Assembly (NCBI GenBank): GCA_963668325.1
Contig: OY764222.1
Span: 2,790,001 to 2,854,000, forward strand
Direction of reading: 5' to 3'
DNA length: 64,000 nucleotides
Source of the DNA: MPNP01 sp963668325
GTDB lineage: Bacteria > Pseudomonadota > Alphaproteobacteria > Rhodobacterales > Rhodobacteraceae
The notes under the pieces were generated by a model. The model was not told the origin of the DNA and ran no database searches. It saw only the letters and a program-made list of their open reading frames with translations. Positions 8,351 to 16,448 of the stretch are shown here, in pieces. The stretch's first letter is position 1, and every line of letters begins with the position of its first letter. Position numbers and translations under genes: made by a program.

Positions 8351-10468
8351 ATGGTAGACAATATAACTGAAAACACGACCCCAATCCTGGAAATTGAAAA
8401 TCTATCCATTTCATTTTTCACACGAGCTGGGGAAATACCTGCGGTAATGGATTTTTCCTGTACCGTTTATCCCGGTGAAGCAATGGGTTTGGTTGGTGAA
8501 TCTGGCTGTGGAAAATCTACTGTTGCCCTTGGAGTCATGCAGGATTTAGGGGTCAATGGCAAGATTGTTGATGGTACAATTAAATTTAAGGGAAGAAATC
8601 TTCAGGAGTACTCACCAAAAGAATTAAGGGAATTGCGAGGTTCTGAAATTGCCATGATCTATCAGGAGCCAATGGCCTCATTGAACCCTGCCATGAAAAT
8701 AGCGACCCAGCTAATGGAAGTTCCGATAATTCATGATGGACTTTCCAAAATTCAGGCAAGAAATTTGGCACTGGAAGTAGTCGAATCGGTTAGACTTCCA
8801 GATCCAGAGAGAATCATCAACTCCTATCCCCACCAACTTTCAGGAGGCCAGCAGCAAAGGATAGTCATCGCCATGGCCTTGATGTCAAAGCCATCCCTCT
8901 TGATCCTGGACGAACCAACCACCGCTTTGGATGTAACAGTTGAAGCAGGTATTGTAGAACTAGTCAAGGACCTCGGGAAGCAGTTTGGAACATCAATGCT
9001 GTTTATCAGCCATAATCTGGGTCTCATTCTGGAAACCTGTGGAAGAATTTGTGTGATGTATTCTGGCGAGGCCGTTGAGACCGGTTCGATTAATGATGTT
9101 TTCGATAAAATGAGACATCCCTATACGGAGGCCTTATTCCGGTCTATACCCTTACCAGGGGCAGACAAAAACTCTAGACCCTTGGTGGCTATTCAGGGCA
9201 ATTTTCCGCTGCCCCATGAAAGACCACCCGGATGTAATTTCGGGCCACGATGTAGCTACTTTGAAGAAGGTAGGTGTAATACCGGTGTAATACCGATGCA
9301 TGATGTGCCTGGATTTGAGCGGCACGGTTCAAGATGCCTGAAATTTGAGGAAATAAAATGGGGACAGTTTGATCAAGCTGTTGAAAGTGAAGAAAAAAGT
9401 AATTTCGGCAAGGAAGTTCTTAAGGTCAACAATCTGAAAAAATATTATGAAGTGGCCGCAAACGAACTTTTTGGTGGTGGCGAAAAGAGGGTTGTCAAAG
9501 CCAATGAGACCTTAACATTTTCGGCCAGAGAATCTGAAACTTTAGCAATAGTTGGCGAATCAGGCTGTGGCAAATCAACCTTGGCTAAAGTTCTAATGGG
9601 ATTGGAAACTGCAACAGATGGAAATATTGAATTGAATGGAAAACCAATTCAATCCGTACCAATTGAACAAAGAGATGTCGGAATGGTATCCACCATACAG
9701 ATGGTCTTTCAAAATCCCTTTGATACACTGAACCCTTCGATGACAATAGGTAATCAGATTATCAGGGCCTTGGAGATATTCCGCGTAGGAAATTCTCCCG
9801 TCGACAGAGAGAACAGGATGCTGGAATTACTGGATCTGGTCAAACTACCCAGGGAATTTGCCAAGAGATTACCCAGACAGCTCTCAGGCGGTCAAAAACA
9901 GCGTGTTGGTATAGCAAGAGCTTTTGCGGGATCTGCCCAAATTGTAGTAGCCGACGAACCTGTTTCTGCTTTGGATGTCTCTGTGCAAGCTGCTGTTACA
10001 GATCTCTTGCTGGAGATTCAAAAGAAAAATCTTACCACACTGTTGTTCATTAGCCATGATCTTTCCATCGTACGCTATTTATCCGATCGGGTTTTGGTCA
10101 TGTATCTTGGCCATATAGTTGAAATGGGAACCACTGATCAAATTTTTTCACCTCCCTATCACCCCTATACGGAGGCTTTACTTTCGGCCGTTCCGATTGC
10201 AGACATAAGTGTTACCAAAAAGCATATTGTGCTTGAGGGAGAAATACCTTCAGCTCTAAACCCTCCTCCAGGATGTCCTTTCCAGACCAGATGCATGCAC
10301 AAGCATAAAGTTGCGGGCAATCTATGTGAAACTGTTGTTCCGGAAATGCGAACACTTTCAGGTGGGCTTCAAATAAAATGCCATCTTCCCCAGGAAGTTT
10401 TGGATCAAATGGAACTGGTCATTCAGATTACAGCTACTGACAAGTCAAAATTTGAGAGTATTTCCTGA
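8351..10468 (+). CDS. Fused double ABC ATPase of the peptide importer (DppD-DppF type)
   Basis: One 705-residue polypeptide carries both ATPases that are usually encoded separately. The first cassette has Walker A GESGCGKST (about 54-62), signature LSGGQQQR and Walker B LLILDEPTTALD. The second has Walker A GESGCGKST (about 401-409), signature LSGGQKQR and Walker B IVVADEPVSALD. Each half ends in the oligopeptide-transporter C-terminal domain with a Cys cluster (PPGCNFGPRCSYF and PPGCPFQTRCMHK). Fused dipeptide ATPases are known in alphaproteobacteria. It is the last gene of the importer operon. Confidence 0.9.
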   Translation: MVDNITENTTPILEIENLSISFFTRAGEIPAVMDFSCTVYPGEAMGLVGESGCGKSTVALGVMQDLGVNGKIVDGTIKFKGRNLQEYSPKELRELRGSEIAMIYQEPMASLNPAMKIATQLMEVPIIHDGLSKIQARNLALEVVESVRLPDPERIINSYPHQLSGGQQQRIVIAMALMSKPSLLILDEPTTALDVTVEAGIVELVKDLGKQFGTSMLFISHNLGLILETCGRICVMYSGEAVETGSINDVFDKMRHPYTEALFRSIPLPGADKNSRPLVAIQGNFPLPHERPPGCNFGPRCSYFEEGRCNTGVIPMHDVPGFERHGSRCLKFEEIKWGQFDQAVESEEKSNFGKEVLKVNNLKKYYEVAANELFGGGEKRVVKANETLTFSARESETLAIVGESGCGKSTLAKVLMGLETATDGNIELNGKPIQSVPIEQRDVGMVSTIQMVFQNPFDTLNPSMTIGNQIIRALEIFRVGNSPVDRENRMLELLDLVKLPREFAKRLPRQLSGGQKQRVGIARAFAGSAQIVVADEPVSALDVSVQAAVTDLLLEIQKKNLTTLLFISHDLSIVRYLSDRVLVMYLGHIVEMGTTDQIFSPPYHPYTEALLSAVPIADISVTKKHIVLEGEIPSALNPPPGCPFQTRCMHKHKVAGNLCETVVPEMRTLSGGLQIKCHLPQEVLDQMELVIQITATDKSKFESIS

Positions 10469-10768
10469 GCTTATTGGATTGTATCAAACCTCTTGAAATT
10501 CGCTTTATCCAAACTTACTTAAACTCAAATCCGTAATTCATGCTAATTATTACCATTCTGCCCAGAGTGATTATTATAAACCCTTGATCAAGCACAAGTG
10601 CCATCAAAGGGCTTATTGCCGGGTAGAAAGGGGCATTACTGCTCCTCTTCCTTCACAGACGAGACTATGAAAGTATAGGGGATTCTATTCCCTTATATAA
10701 ATAACTCCCATCAATTGACATCCTTATTCGGCCCTTTTCTTCATTGCTGTCCACACTGCAAATGCTGT
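10469..10768. other. Intergenic stretch at the left edge of the accessory island
   Basis: No ORF with coding character was found. Two weak hairpins are visible (around 10677-10694, GGGGATTCTATTCCC). The stretch separates the core importer operon from the decayed recombinase/HEPN-like genes and may hold the island boundary, but I see no direct repeat or tRNA end. Confidence 0.4.
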
Positions 10769-11187
10769 TCAATCCTTGCTCGGAGATGCTTGCAGTTTCT
10801 TGATTACAATTTCGGCACTGTGAATCTCAGTAAGTGCCTCGGAACGTGTCAACCTGAAGCTCGGATCATAGTCAGTTCTTGGAGCACCTGGAATTTGCTT
10901 ACAAAGCTCTGTATTTCATCTGGAAATTTGGCCATGACGGTCTTATTCCTGCACTGGTTCTTGGCATGACCATGTTCCATAGCTTGATATGCTTGTGTCC
11001 AGGCCGACAGGCTTCGATTGGCGTTGGTCTTGCCGACAAGACAATCGGCACAATTCCGGCATAGCGCGTGGAACATCGCATAGTAAGCCGTGCTCAGTGC
11101 CCTTTTGAGATCTGACTGGCGTGGCTTTCCCTTACGTCCCTGACCCACCGTACGACGGGCTGTGATAATGAGATCACGCGGTTGCAA
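10769..11187 (-). pseudogene. HEPN-like domain gene broken by a frameshift
   Basis: The open frame from 11187 encodes MQPRDLIITARRTVGQGRKG and then AYYAMFHALCRNCADCLVG, a helix pattern seen in HEPN-domain proteins. After FVSKFQVLQEL at about 10875 the frame breaks and ends within 7 codons. In another frame directly downstream, YDPSFRLTRSEALTEIHSAE continues to a stop at 10769 and looks like the lost C-terminal helix. A small deletion near 10865-10875 explains both. HEPN proteins are often RNases or toxin components, but this copy should be inactive. Its start overlaps the end of the recombinase-like gene by 14 nt. Confidence 0.5.
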
Positions 11188-12145
11188 ATTCGATTTCTTC
11201 CGGTGTCATATATGAAAAAACAGGATAACAGTCCGTGCTCAATTTGCTGAGCGTTGGTCGCAGATGGCGGGCCAAACCCACAACTTTCTCTGGATCAAGT
11301 TGATCATTTTCTGCTTCGAAAACCACGCTGTAAATGGAGCTTGTAGTTTTACAAACAGATGTCGTGCCTGCCCTTGGCGTCCATAAAGCAGCCATGAGAA
11401 GAAGCATGGCATAGTCCTGCCGATCACGAGGGGTGTCATTTTGGATTGCATTGAGCAGTCTGTTGACCGTCGTCTGTTCAAGATGACGGGGCAACCCGTC
11501 AGTACGGGCTTTCGCTGTTGGAGGAATGATAGCTGACAAGTCTTGTGGGTTATAATTGCGCCAGAACAGAAACCGGAGAATATTACGGAGGTAAGGAATT
11601 CGCCAGGTGCTTGCTACGGTGACTTTGTCAACGAAGGAAATAATATCTTCGGGTGTCACCAAGGCAAGATTTTGGACCATATCTGTGCCAGCATTGCAGT
11701 GTTGCACGAATTGGGTCAAGATATTTGGATAAACCCTTAAATGATCACCGGACAGTCCCCGTTGGGTTCTGAGCCAATGATTCAATTCCATGCAGAGATG
11801 TTCAATCGTTCCTGGGGACGGCAAGGGATCCTTACGGACTATAATCACTCCACCAGCAATCAGATATTCGGTGAAGCGGTGTACAACAGTTTCAATTTGT
11901 TTCTTCATACGTGATGAATCGGTTGTCAAACAATCAGCAGCGAGTTTGTCCATGGTTTCCATATCCAGTTCGCTGGGACCGATATTGTTCACATGTACGA
12001 CATCACAAAGACGGTGGCTGATACGCCGGTAGACTTCGATAGTATATTTGCTATAACCTTGTGCGTTCAAGGATTGCAGAAATGCAGTTAGGTAGGCTAG
12101 TAGCCAGAATTGCTCCTCAGATGGAGCACGATCAGGAATGATCAT
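11174..12145 (-). pseudogene. Tyrosine recombinase-like gene, C-terminally degraded or chimeric
   Basis: Residues 1-230 of this 323-codon frame look like the SAM-like N-terminal domain and the start of the catalytic domain of an XerC/D-type integrase: FLQSLNAQGYSKYTIEVYRR at about 23-42, YLRNILRFLFW, and PRHLEQTTVNRLLNAI followed by RDRQDYAMLLLMAAL. After that point I find neither the conserved Arg in the expected LGLRxxE context nor the HxxR and Tyr motifs. The last 70 codons look unrelated. A deletion that joined a truncated integrase to the upstream part of the HEPN-containing locus would explain this. Activity is unlikely. Confidence 0.5.
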
Positions 12146-12287
12146 AATTAAACCTCTCGTTAAATTAACAAAACGAGAATTTTACAGCATGAACCTTGGC
12201 GGTGGTTTTGAGATATCTTGACTAAAAGTTAGGGAAAATCAGGGGTTGTAGATTAGGAAACCAATTGTTTGAATCTAGAAACTATGA

Positions 12288-12374
12288 CTTTATTATGCCG
12301 ACAAGTTAAAGTTACAATCCCCATGAATAAAGGAGTTGGGAGCATTTGTCGGCATAATAAAGTTGTCGGCATTA
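12288..12374. repeat. 17-bp perfect inverted repeat plus a third partial copy
   Basis: CTTTATTATGCCGACAA at 12288-12304 is repeated exactly, inverted, as TTGTCGGCATAATAAAG at 12346-12362. A third, shorter copy TTGTCGGCATTA follows at once at 12363-12374. The group lies about 145 bp upstream of the recombinase-like gene start. The layout resembles recombinase core-type sites or element ends, but it could also be an operator. No protein binding can be inferred. Confidence 0.75.
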
Positions 12375-12506
12375 CGTGTATCCTCTGCCTTAAACTGCCA
12401 ATGAAGAGTTACTGATCATTTTGTATTGTTGGTAACTGGCAACAAGAACAAATAATAATTGGAGTAATCTACAAAACCATCAATTCAAAGGTGTTGGGAT
12501 ACAAGA

Positions 12507-12532
12507 CTAGGGGTGTCATTCGACACCCCTAG
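12507..12532 (-). terminator. Hairpin downstream of the toxin-like operon
   Basis: CTAGGGGTGTC and GACACCCCTAG form a perfect 11-bp stem with a 4-nt loop. It lies 60 bp beyond the stop of the last gene of the minus-strand operon (12592) and is the likely transcription end. There is no clear U-tract, so termination efficiency is uncertain. Confidence 0.6.
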
Positions 12533-12591
12533 AGTTCATACAAAAATACTATCTTCTTCCCAGAGTCGTGAAATTTGCTTGGTTAGCATTT

Positions 12592-13464
12592 TTATGGGTA
12601 TCCTTGAATAAGTTGCTTTTTTAGTAGTTTGCGCACTTCTTCCTTCTCCTTAGCGGTCAGGTATTTACCAAGCATAGCACGGGCATAGGACAGAAGACGT
12701 CCGTCATACTCCGGTGGAATAAACTCGAATTCATGCTGGATTGTGATACCCTGCTCTCTGGCTTCCTTAGCAACCCTTTGGGCTGCTTCCTGTAATGCCC
12801 TCTCGGTGGTGTTCTTCTTATATGCTGCATCACAAAACGCCTGGCGTATTATTTTTTGCTGTTCCGAATTAAGGGAGGAAATATCCAAAGCGTTTCTAGC
12901 TGTTATCATAAGTCTTACCCAATATGTTTCCGGGATCACTCCCAAATTAGGATCCTCTGGAATTTTTTCCTCTTTAGCGTCCGTAACATTTTTGGCAATT
13001 TCTCCTGCCACCGACCTGAGTAGTTTTTCCTCACCTATTAGGTCAATTCGGTTAAGTGTTTCCTGAAAAATTTTATATTTCGGCAAGGCATCACTGCCTG
13101 GTGTGATATGGTCCGGATCTATGGGCCTTCTGCTATCTTGATTCTTTTGTTCCTTGGCTTGTTTTTTAGCCAAATCTTTGAGATAATCGGTAAAAATTTT
13201 TCTGGTGAACGGTCTCCTTACTCTCTCAAGGAATGTTTCCACCTTACGTTTATCTTTTATTTCTTTTTCCAAGCCCTTCTTAAAAACCTCAAAGTCTTTT
13301 ATTAAAGAACCTTCCGCTAGTAACGTCAAGAGAAGCGGGGCCATTCGTACCACGTCACTCTGAGTAAGCTCGTAGTGGTCTCGCACCAAGTCATATGCGT
13401 CCTGAATCTCTTTCGAGATACGGACCCTCAATAGGATTTCTTTCTCTTCGTATGTACTATGCAT
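12592..13464 (-). CDS. Hypothetical protein with ribbon-helix-helix-like N terminus (island operon, third gene)
   Basis: I do not recognise the family. The 290-residue protein is highly charged and mostly helical. Residues 10-50 (LRVRISKEIQDAYDLVRDHY, then TQSDVVRMAPLLLTLLAEGS) resemble a short beta strand followed by two helices, as in ribbon-helix-helix DNA-binding proteins, but this is weak. Residues 60-110 are rich in Lys and Glu and may form a coiled coil. A strong ribosome site AAGGAGG lies 8 nt before the ATG at 13464. It starts 14 nt after the toxin-like gene, so an antitoxin or immunity role is possible. No signal peptide is seen. Confidence 0.6.
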   Translation of the reverse strand: MHSTYEEKEILLRVRISKEIQDAYDLVRDHYELTQSDVVRMAPLLLTLLAEGSLIKDFEVFKKGLEKEIKDKRKVETFLERVRRPFTRKIFTDYLKDLAKKQAKEQKNQDSRRPIDPDHITPGSDALPKYKIFQETLNRIDLIGEEKLLRSVAGEIAKNVTDAKEEKIPEDPNLGVIPETYWVRLMITARNALDISSLNSEQQKIIRQAFCDAAYKKNTTERALQEAAQRVAKEAREQGITIQHEFEFIPPEYDGRLLSYARAMLGKYLTAKEKEEVRKLLKKQLIQGYP

Positions 13465-13478
13465 CTTTCATTTCCTCC

Positions 13479-13937
13479 TTAGCATATCTTGCCCACTAAT
13501 CTACCTTCTCTTATTCTTCGCTGGTCAAGGAAGGTGTGGGCAGTGACAACTGACCAGTGATATCCATACGGTTTTTTATATCTAAATTCGAGCACCGCTT
13601 TCGTATTATGCTTATATGCAAGCAAGCGAAGTAATTTATCCTGCCTCCATATCTCGTAGTAGAGCGGCGTACCATGGTATACAATTGAGGCAACGAATTC
13701 TGCCGTGTTTTTAAAGCTAGTGTTCTGAATTTCATGCTTATGTTCTTTCCAGATATGTTCAACACCAAAGCCCTTGTTCGGACCAATGTGACGACCTTGG
13801 AAAAGATAGATATCCGCTTTCAAAGAGGCTTCTGGCCATATATCTCGACCGCTCCGATCTTTTATTTTAGGTTTGCTTATAGTACCGAATGAGACATTGC
13901 CGGTATTCGGATTAATTATAAGACGATAACGTGCCAT
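13479..13937 (-). CDS. Toxin-like protein, possible BECR-fold (PBECR-type) nuclease
   Basis: The 152-residue product has a layout seen in phage barnase-EndoU-ColicinE5-RelE-like nucleases: GFGVEHIWKEHKHEIQ (about 57-72) with spaced His residues, then NTAEFVASIVYHGTPLYYE (about 78-96), and a C-terminal beta hairpin VLEFRYKKPYGYHWSVVTAH (about 115-134). That last block matches the strand-rich end of these domains. The assignment is from pattern only; I give no catalytic residue with certainty. Its ATG overlaps the upstream gene's stop (TGATG), so translation is coupled. No export signal is present, so a phage-type or toxin-antitoxin role is more likely than a secreted effector. Confidence 0.5.
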   Translation of the reverse strand: MARYRLIINPNTGNVSFGTISKPKIKDRSGRDIWPEASLKADIYLFQGRHIGPNKGFGVEHIWKEHKHEIQNTSFKNTAEFVASIVYHGTPLYYEIWRQDKLLRLLAYKHNTKAVLEFRYKKPYGYHWSVVTAHTFLDQRRIREGRLVGKIC

Positions 13938-14314
13938 CAGTCAATTATCCTCCCCGTTTGTCCATTTTGTATTGATGATGTATTCGCCACTCGGTCCATA
14001 CTCTCCGTACTATCAAGCAGCGACTTATCTTTGCAGGACATAGAGGAGGAGAGTTTTTTTGGCGACCGCATGATAGGACTCCGATGCTTTATAATCGATT
14101 GAATAAACAGAAGTCTTCGTTCTTGGCGGTCTCTTGTCCATAATTTTACAATTTTGGCACAGAAATCATCAGAAAACCCGTTTTTTTTCAGTCGGCAAAG
14201 ATTGTTTACTTCTGTCGTCTGCGTTACCCGGTGATCAACACCTGAGCAAACCTGGTAGATAACTATGCCCCCTACTGCTACTAGCTTGAGAGTCAGTAAT
14301 GTATTTAGTGTCAT
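13937..14314 (-). CDS. Hypothetical membrane-anchored protein (island operon, first gene)
   Basis: The frame extends to 14350, but GGAG lies 9 nt before the ATG at 14314, which I use. The 125-residue product opens with MTLNTLLTLKLVAVGGIVIY, one hydrophobic segment that could be a signal anchor. The remainder is polar, with Cys in VCSGVD, NLCRLKK and DFCAKIVK, and a Ser-rich, low-complexity C terminus. I recognise no family. It is the promoter-proximal member of a three-gene operon and overlaps the next gene by one base. A perfect inverted repeat sits about 60-93 bp upstream. Confidence 0.5.
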   Translation of the reverse strand: MTLNTLLTLKLVAVGGIVIYQVCSGVDHRVTQTTEVNNLCRLKKNGFSDDFCAKIVKLWTRDRQERRLLFIQSIIKHRSPIMRSPKKLSSSMSCKDKSLLDSTESMDRVANTSSIQNGQTGRIID

Positions 14315-14373
14315 TTTTATAAATCTCCATAATAGAACAAAATAAAACACAATTATCAGTTTATTTTATGATA

Positions 14374-14407
14374 CTAATATTGTGTCTTTTAATTAGCACA
14401 ATATTAG
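14374..14407. promoter_or_regulatory. Perfect 11-bp inverted repeat, candidate operator of the toxin-like operon
   Basis: CTAATATTGTG (14374-14384) and CACAATATTAG (14397-14407) are exact inverse complements around a 12-bp spacer. The repeat ends 60 bp upstream of the ATG at 14314 of the operon's first gene. The half-site spacing is about two helical turns, as for a dimeric repressor. Self-regulation by the operon's ribbon-helix-helix-like protein is an attractive but untested idea. Confidence 0.6.
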
Positions 14408-14575
14408 GGTAGATGGAATAACCTTTTGTTTCTATAAAAATAGTGTAACATATTTGACACATGCAGTACTTGGGCTGGTGGCTGATAAATGATCAAGGGG
14501 GCGTCTAGTGGTGACAAGATTAGAATTACAACAAGATAAAACAATCACGTGGAGCAGAGCTCGCTGAAAATGATC

Positions 14576-14617
14576 CAAAAAGAAAAACCGCACGACACCT
14601 TGCTGGAATCGTGCGGT
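14576..14617 (-). terminator. Rho-independent terminator of the small-ORF transcript
   Basis: On the minus strand ACCGCACGA and TCGTGCGGT form a 9-bp stem with a 13-nt loop, followed directly by TTTTTCTTTTT. This is a classic intrinsic terminator. It starts 3 nt beyond the stop codon of the small ORF ending at 14620. Confidence 0.85.
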
Positions 14618-14619
14618 AT

Positions 14620-14730
14620 CTATTGTTCGCAGTAGCAGCATTTCCTTAACTCATTGAGGTCGGAAACCACCCGAAGTGTCCTGCGACTGAACTCCCTTGC
14701 CGAGCTCACCGTCCACATGAGAAGGCCCAT
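14620..14730 (-). CDS. Candidate 36-residue small protein with its own promoter and terminator
   Basis: The frame from ATG 14730 (or ATG 14718, in frame) encodes MGLLMWTVSSAREFSRRTLR and then a second half ending CCYCEQ. It is Arg-rich and ends in a Cys cluster (K-C-C-Y-C-E). It lies between a good sigma-70-type promoter and a strong terminator, so a transcript of about 190 nt is almost certain. Whether the product is the peptide or the RNA is open: no strong ribosome site precedes either ATG. I recognise no family. Confidence 0.35.
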   Translation of the reverse strand: MGLLMWTVSSAREFSRRTLRVVSDLNELRKCCYCEQ

Positions 14731-14772
14731 TGACAGGTGACGCCTTTTCAAAACGCTCTTTACGGTACGTTC

Positions 14773-14802
14773 AATATATACGATTACGCTTCAGCAAGTC
14801 AA
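14773..14802 (-). promoter_or_regulatory. Sigma-70-like promoter for the small-ORF transcript
   Basis: Read on the minus strand, TTGACT (complement of 14797-14802) and TATATT (complement of 14773-14778) are separated by 18 bp; an overlapping TATATA gives a 16-bp spacer. Transcription would start near 14766 and run to the terminator at 14617-14576. Confidence 0.6.
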
Positions 14803-14973
14803 GGATTTATTAATTTTTCAGTAATCAGGGAACAATCTTTACATCGGCTCTGGCGAGACCTCATAATATCCTTTGTGAGATGAACTGTAAAATATGGTTG
14901 CTTTAATTTCGGCCCCTACTATTTTTCCTAGCCTCAAAGAACTGATTCTTCTTTCAAATTAAGGTTAATCTAC

Positions 14974-15320
14974 ATGAAAAGAGATAATGACTATATCCGT
15001 GACTTCCTTTTAAAATTCGAAGAGCAAGAAGAGTCCCTACTATATCGCACCCTACTTTGGATGGAGATGATATTAAGGAAATGCATCATATACATCTGCT
15101 GTGCGATAAGGGATACATGGTAGAGATCAATGAAGGAGTTTATTGACTTACGGACTCTGGCCATGATTTTATTACAGTCATTCGGGATGAAGGGATTTGG
15201 AACAGAACAAAAAAACAGATTACCGACACAGGTGGTAATGTAACCCTTGAAATTATAAAGACTCTAGCAACTGGCCTTCTGAAGAAGAAACTCTCTGATA
15301 ATACCGGTATTGAACTTTGA
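14974..15320 (+). pseudogene. DUF2513 gene, disrupted by a frameshift and an in-frame stop
   Basis: The frame opens with MKRDNDYIRDFLLKFEE, the usual start of DUF2513 proteins. It shifts frame near 15050 and then reads DDIKEMHHIHLLCDKGYMVE. A TGA at about 15144-15146 interrupts it, and it then continues LTDSGHDFITVIRDEGIWNR and TGGNVTLEIIKTLATGLLK to a stop at 15320. Both blocks are the conserved DUF2513 C-terminal half. DUF2513 genes are common in phages and integrative elements; function is unknown. At least two disabling changes make it a relic and support a mobile origin for this region. Confidence 0.75.
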
Positions 15321-15358
15321 TTATAAAGTTCAAGTGTCTACAACTGGCTGAATTTTCC

Positions 15359-15918
15359 TTAAAATTTCCACGGCGGTCTGAAGTCCAATGAAAATGGATT
15401 GTTCCATTCATCATCCGGACGTTCCTCCTCTTTGGGCTTCATGTTCAGTTCTGCTTGTTCCTTCTCTATCCTCTTCGTCAGCCATTTTTCAAGTGCTGCT
15501 CCAATACTTTTAATTGCTTCGGTAATTCTTGCTCTGATTGAAGCTGCGTTGCCAAGTCGTTCATCCGCTTGGCCAAGTTCTGCTGTGCCTTGTTTAAATA
15601 TTGCTGATTGTTGAGCAAGATATTGACAAACTTGGTCAAGCGTTCTTCTCTTTCTTTTTCCTCTTCGTTTAAACTTTCGACAAGCGCGGTCAAACGCGCT
15701 TCCCTCTCGTCCCAATCTAGTCCAGCAATGCCTGCTCGGTCCCTGTACGTGCTTCCATTTTCTGCTCCTTTCAATCGATCCGGATCCACCAGCTGCCATC
15801 CTCCCCCTGAAGGATCCAATCCTGGTCTGGGAAACAGTTCTGACCCATCTTCATCAAACGTCTGTTGTCTTTGAAAATTCAGAATTAAACAATAATATCG
15901 GTACTGTTGTCGTATCAT
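15359..15918 (-). pseudogene. Coiled-coil hypothetical protein, probably split by a frameshift
   Basis: The frame 15918-15478 encodes a helical, Glu-rich, Gln-rich segment (LTALVESLNEEEKEREERLT, then KFVNILLNNQQYLNKAQQNL) that ends abruptly. An overlapping frame ending at 15359 supplies a natural-looking C terminus, ITEAIKSIGAALEKWLTKRI, then a charged tail with WNNPFSLDFRPPWKF. A single-base shift near 15500-15540 would join them into about 186 residues. I recognise no family. Treating only one frame as a gene is the alternative. Confidence 0.4.
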
Positions 15919-16037
15919 TTGACTATCATCCAGATTAACGCTGAGCTATCTTGATTGACGTTCTATAATTTTAGAGGTTCACGTTTCATACAATGCTTAA
16001 TAATATACTTTAATTTAACGGGAATAACTTAACTCAA

Positions 16038-16427
16038 ATGAGCTTACAAAAACCTACTTCTGAGGGTTTTAGCCCCTATTCCAACGATTCGTTCAAGAAT
16101 TTTACAAACCCAATTTATGTTGTCATATTTTCATCTGTTTTGGCTGATAATCCTACAGGTTACCTGGAAATGGCGGACAAAATACTCGAAAGGGCCAAAT
16201 TGACCGAGGGCTTCATTCATTTTGAAAGCTTTCGTCAGCCAGATGGGCATGGTGTTTCCTTAAGTTATTGGACTGATAGGGAAGCCATAGCCAAGTGGAA
16301 AAATGATTGCGAACATCTTGTGGCCCAGAAATTAGGCAAAACTAAATGGTATGATTTCTATCGAATACAGATAGCCAAGGTAGAAAAAAGCTATGTTGGG
16401 GGAAAAGAAATTCAGAACAAGGGTTAA
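16038..16427 (+). CDS. Antibiotic biosynthesis monooxygenase (ABM) domain protein
   Basis: A 129-residue protein with a single ferredoxin-like ABM domain at about 27-115: PIYVVIFSSVLADNPTGYLE, TEGFIHFESFRQPDGHG, and SLSYWTDREAIAKWKNDCEH. These are the strand, the FxxFE turn and the YW-W helix typical of the YqjZ-like branch. Relatives are small cofactor-free monooxygenases or simply stress-related binding proteins. The substrate is unknown. It is a single gene facing the HNH gene. Confidence 0.75.
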   Translation: MSLQKPTSEGFSPYSNDSFKNFTNPIYVVIFSSVLADNPTGYLEMADKILERAKLTEGFIHFESFRQPDGHGVSLSYWTDREAIAKWKNDCEHLVAQKLGKTKWYDFYRIQIAKVEKSYVGGKEIQNKG

Positions 16428-16448
16428 ATAATTGGTAACCTGATAGTT

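Noticed and set aside
14432..14641. 69-codon minus-strand ORF starting MLLLRTIDTARF
   Set aside because: It runs through the intrinsic terminator and has no family or ribosome site support.
14576..14770. 6S RNA, SRP RNA or tmRNA at the small transcript
   Set aside because: None of the conserved sequence blocks (for example the SRP GGAAGGAAGCAGC-like loop) is present; kept as an unassigned transcript.
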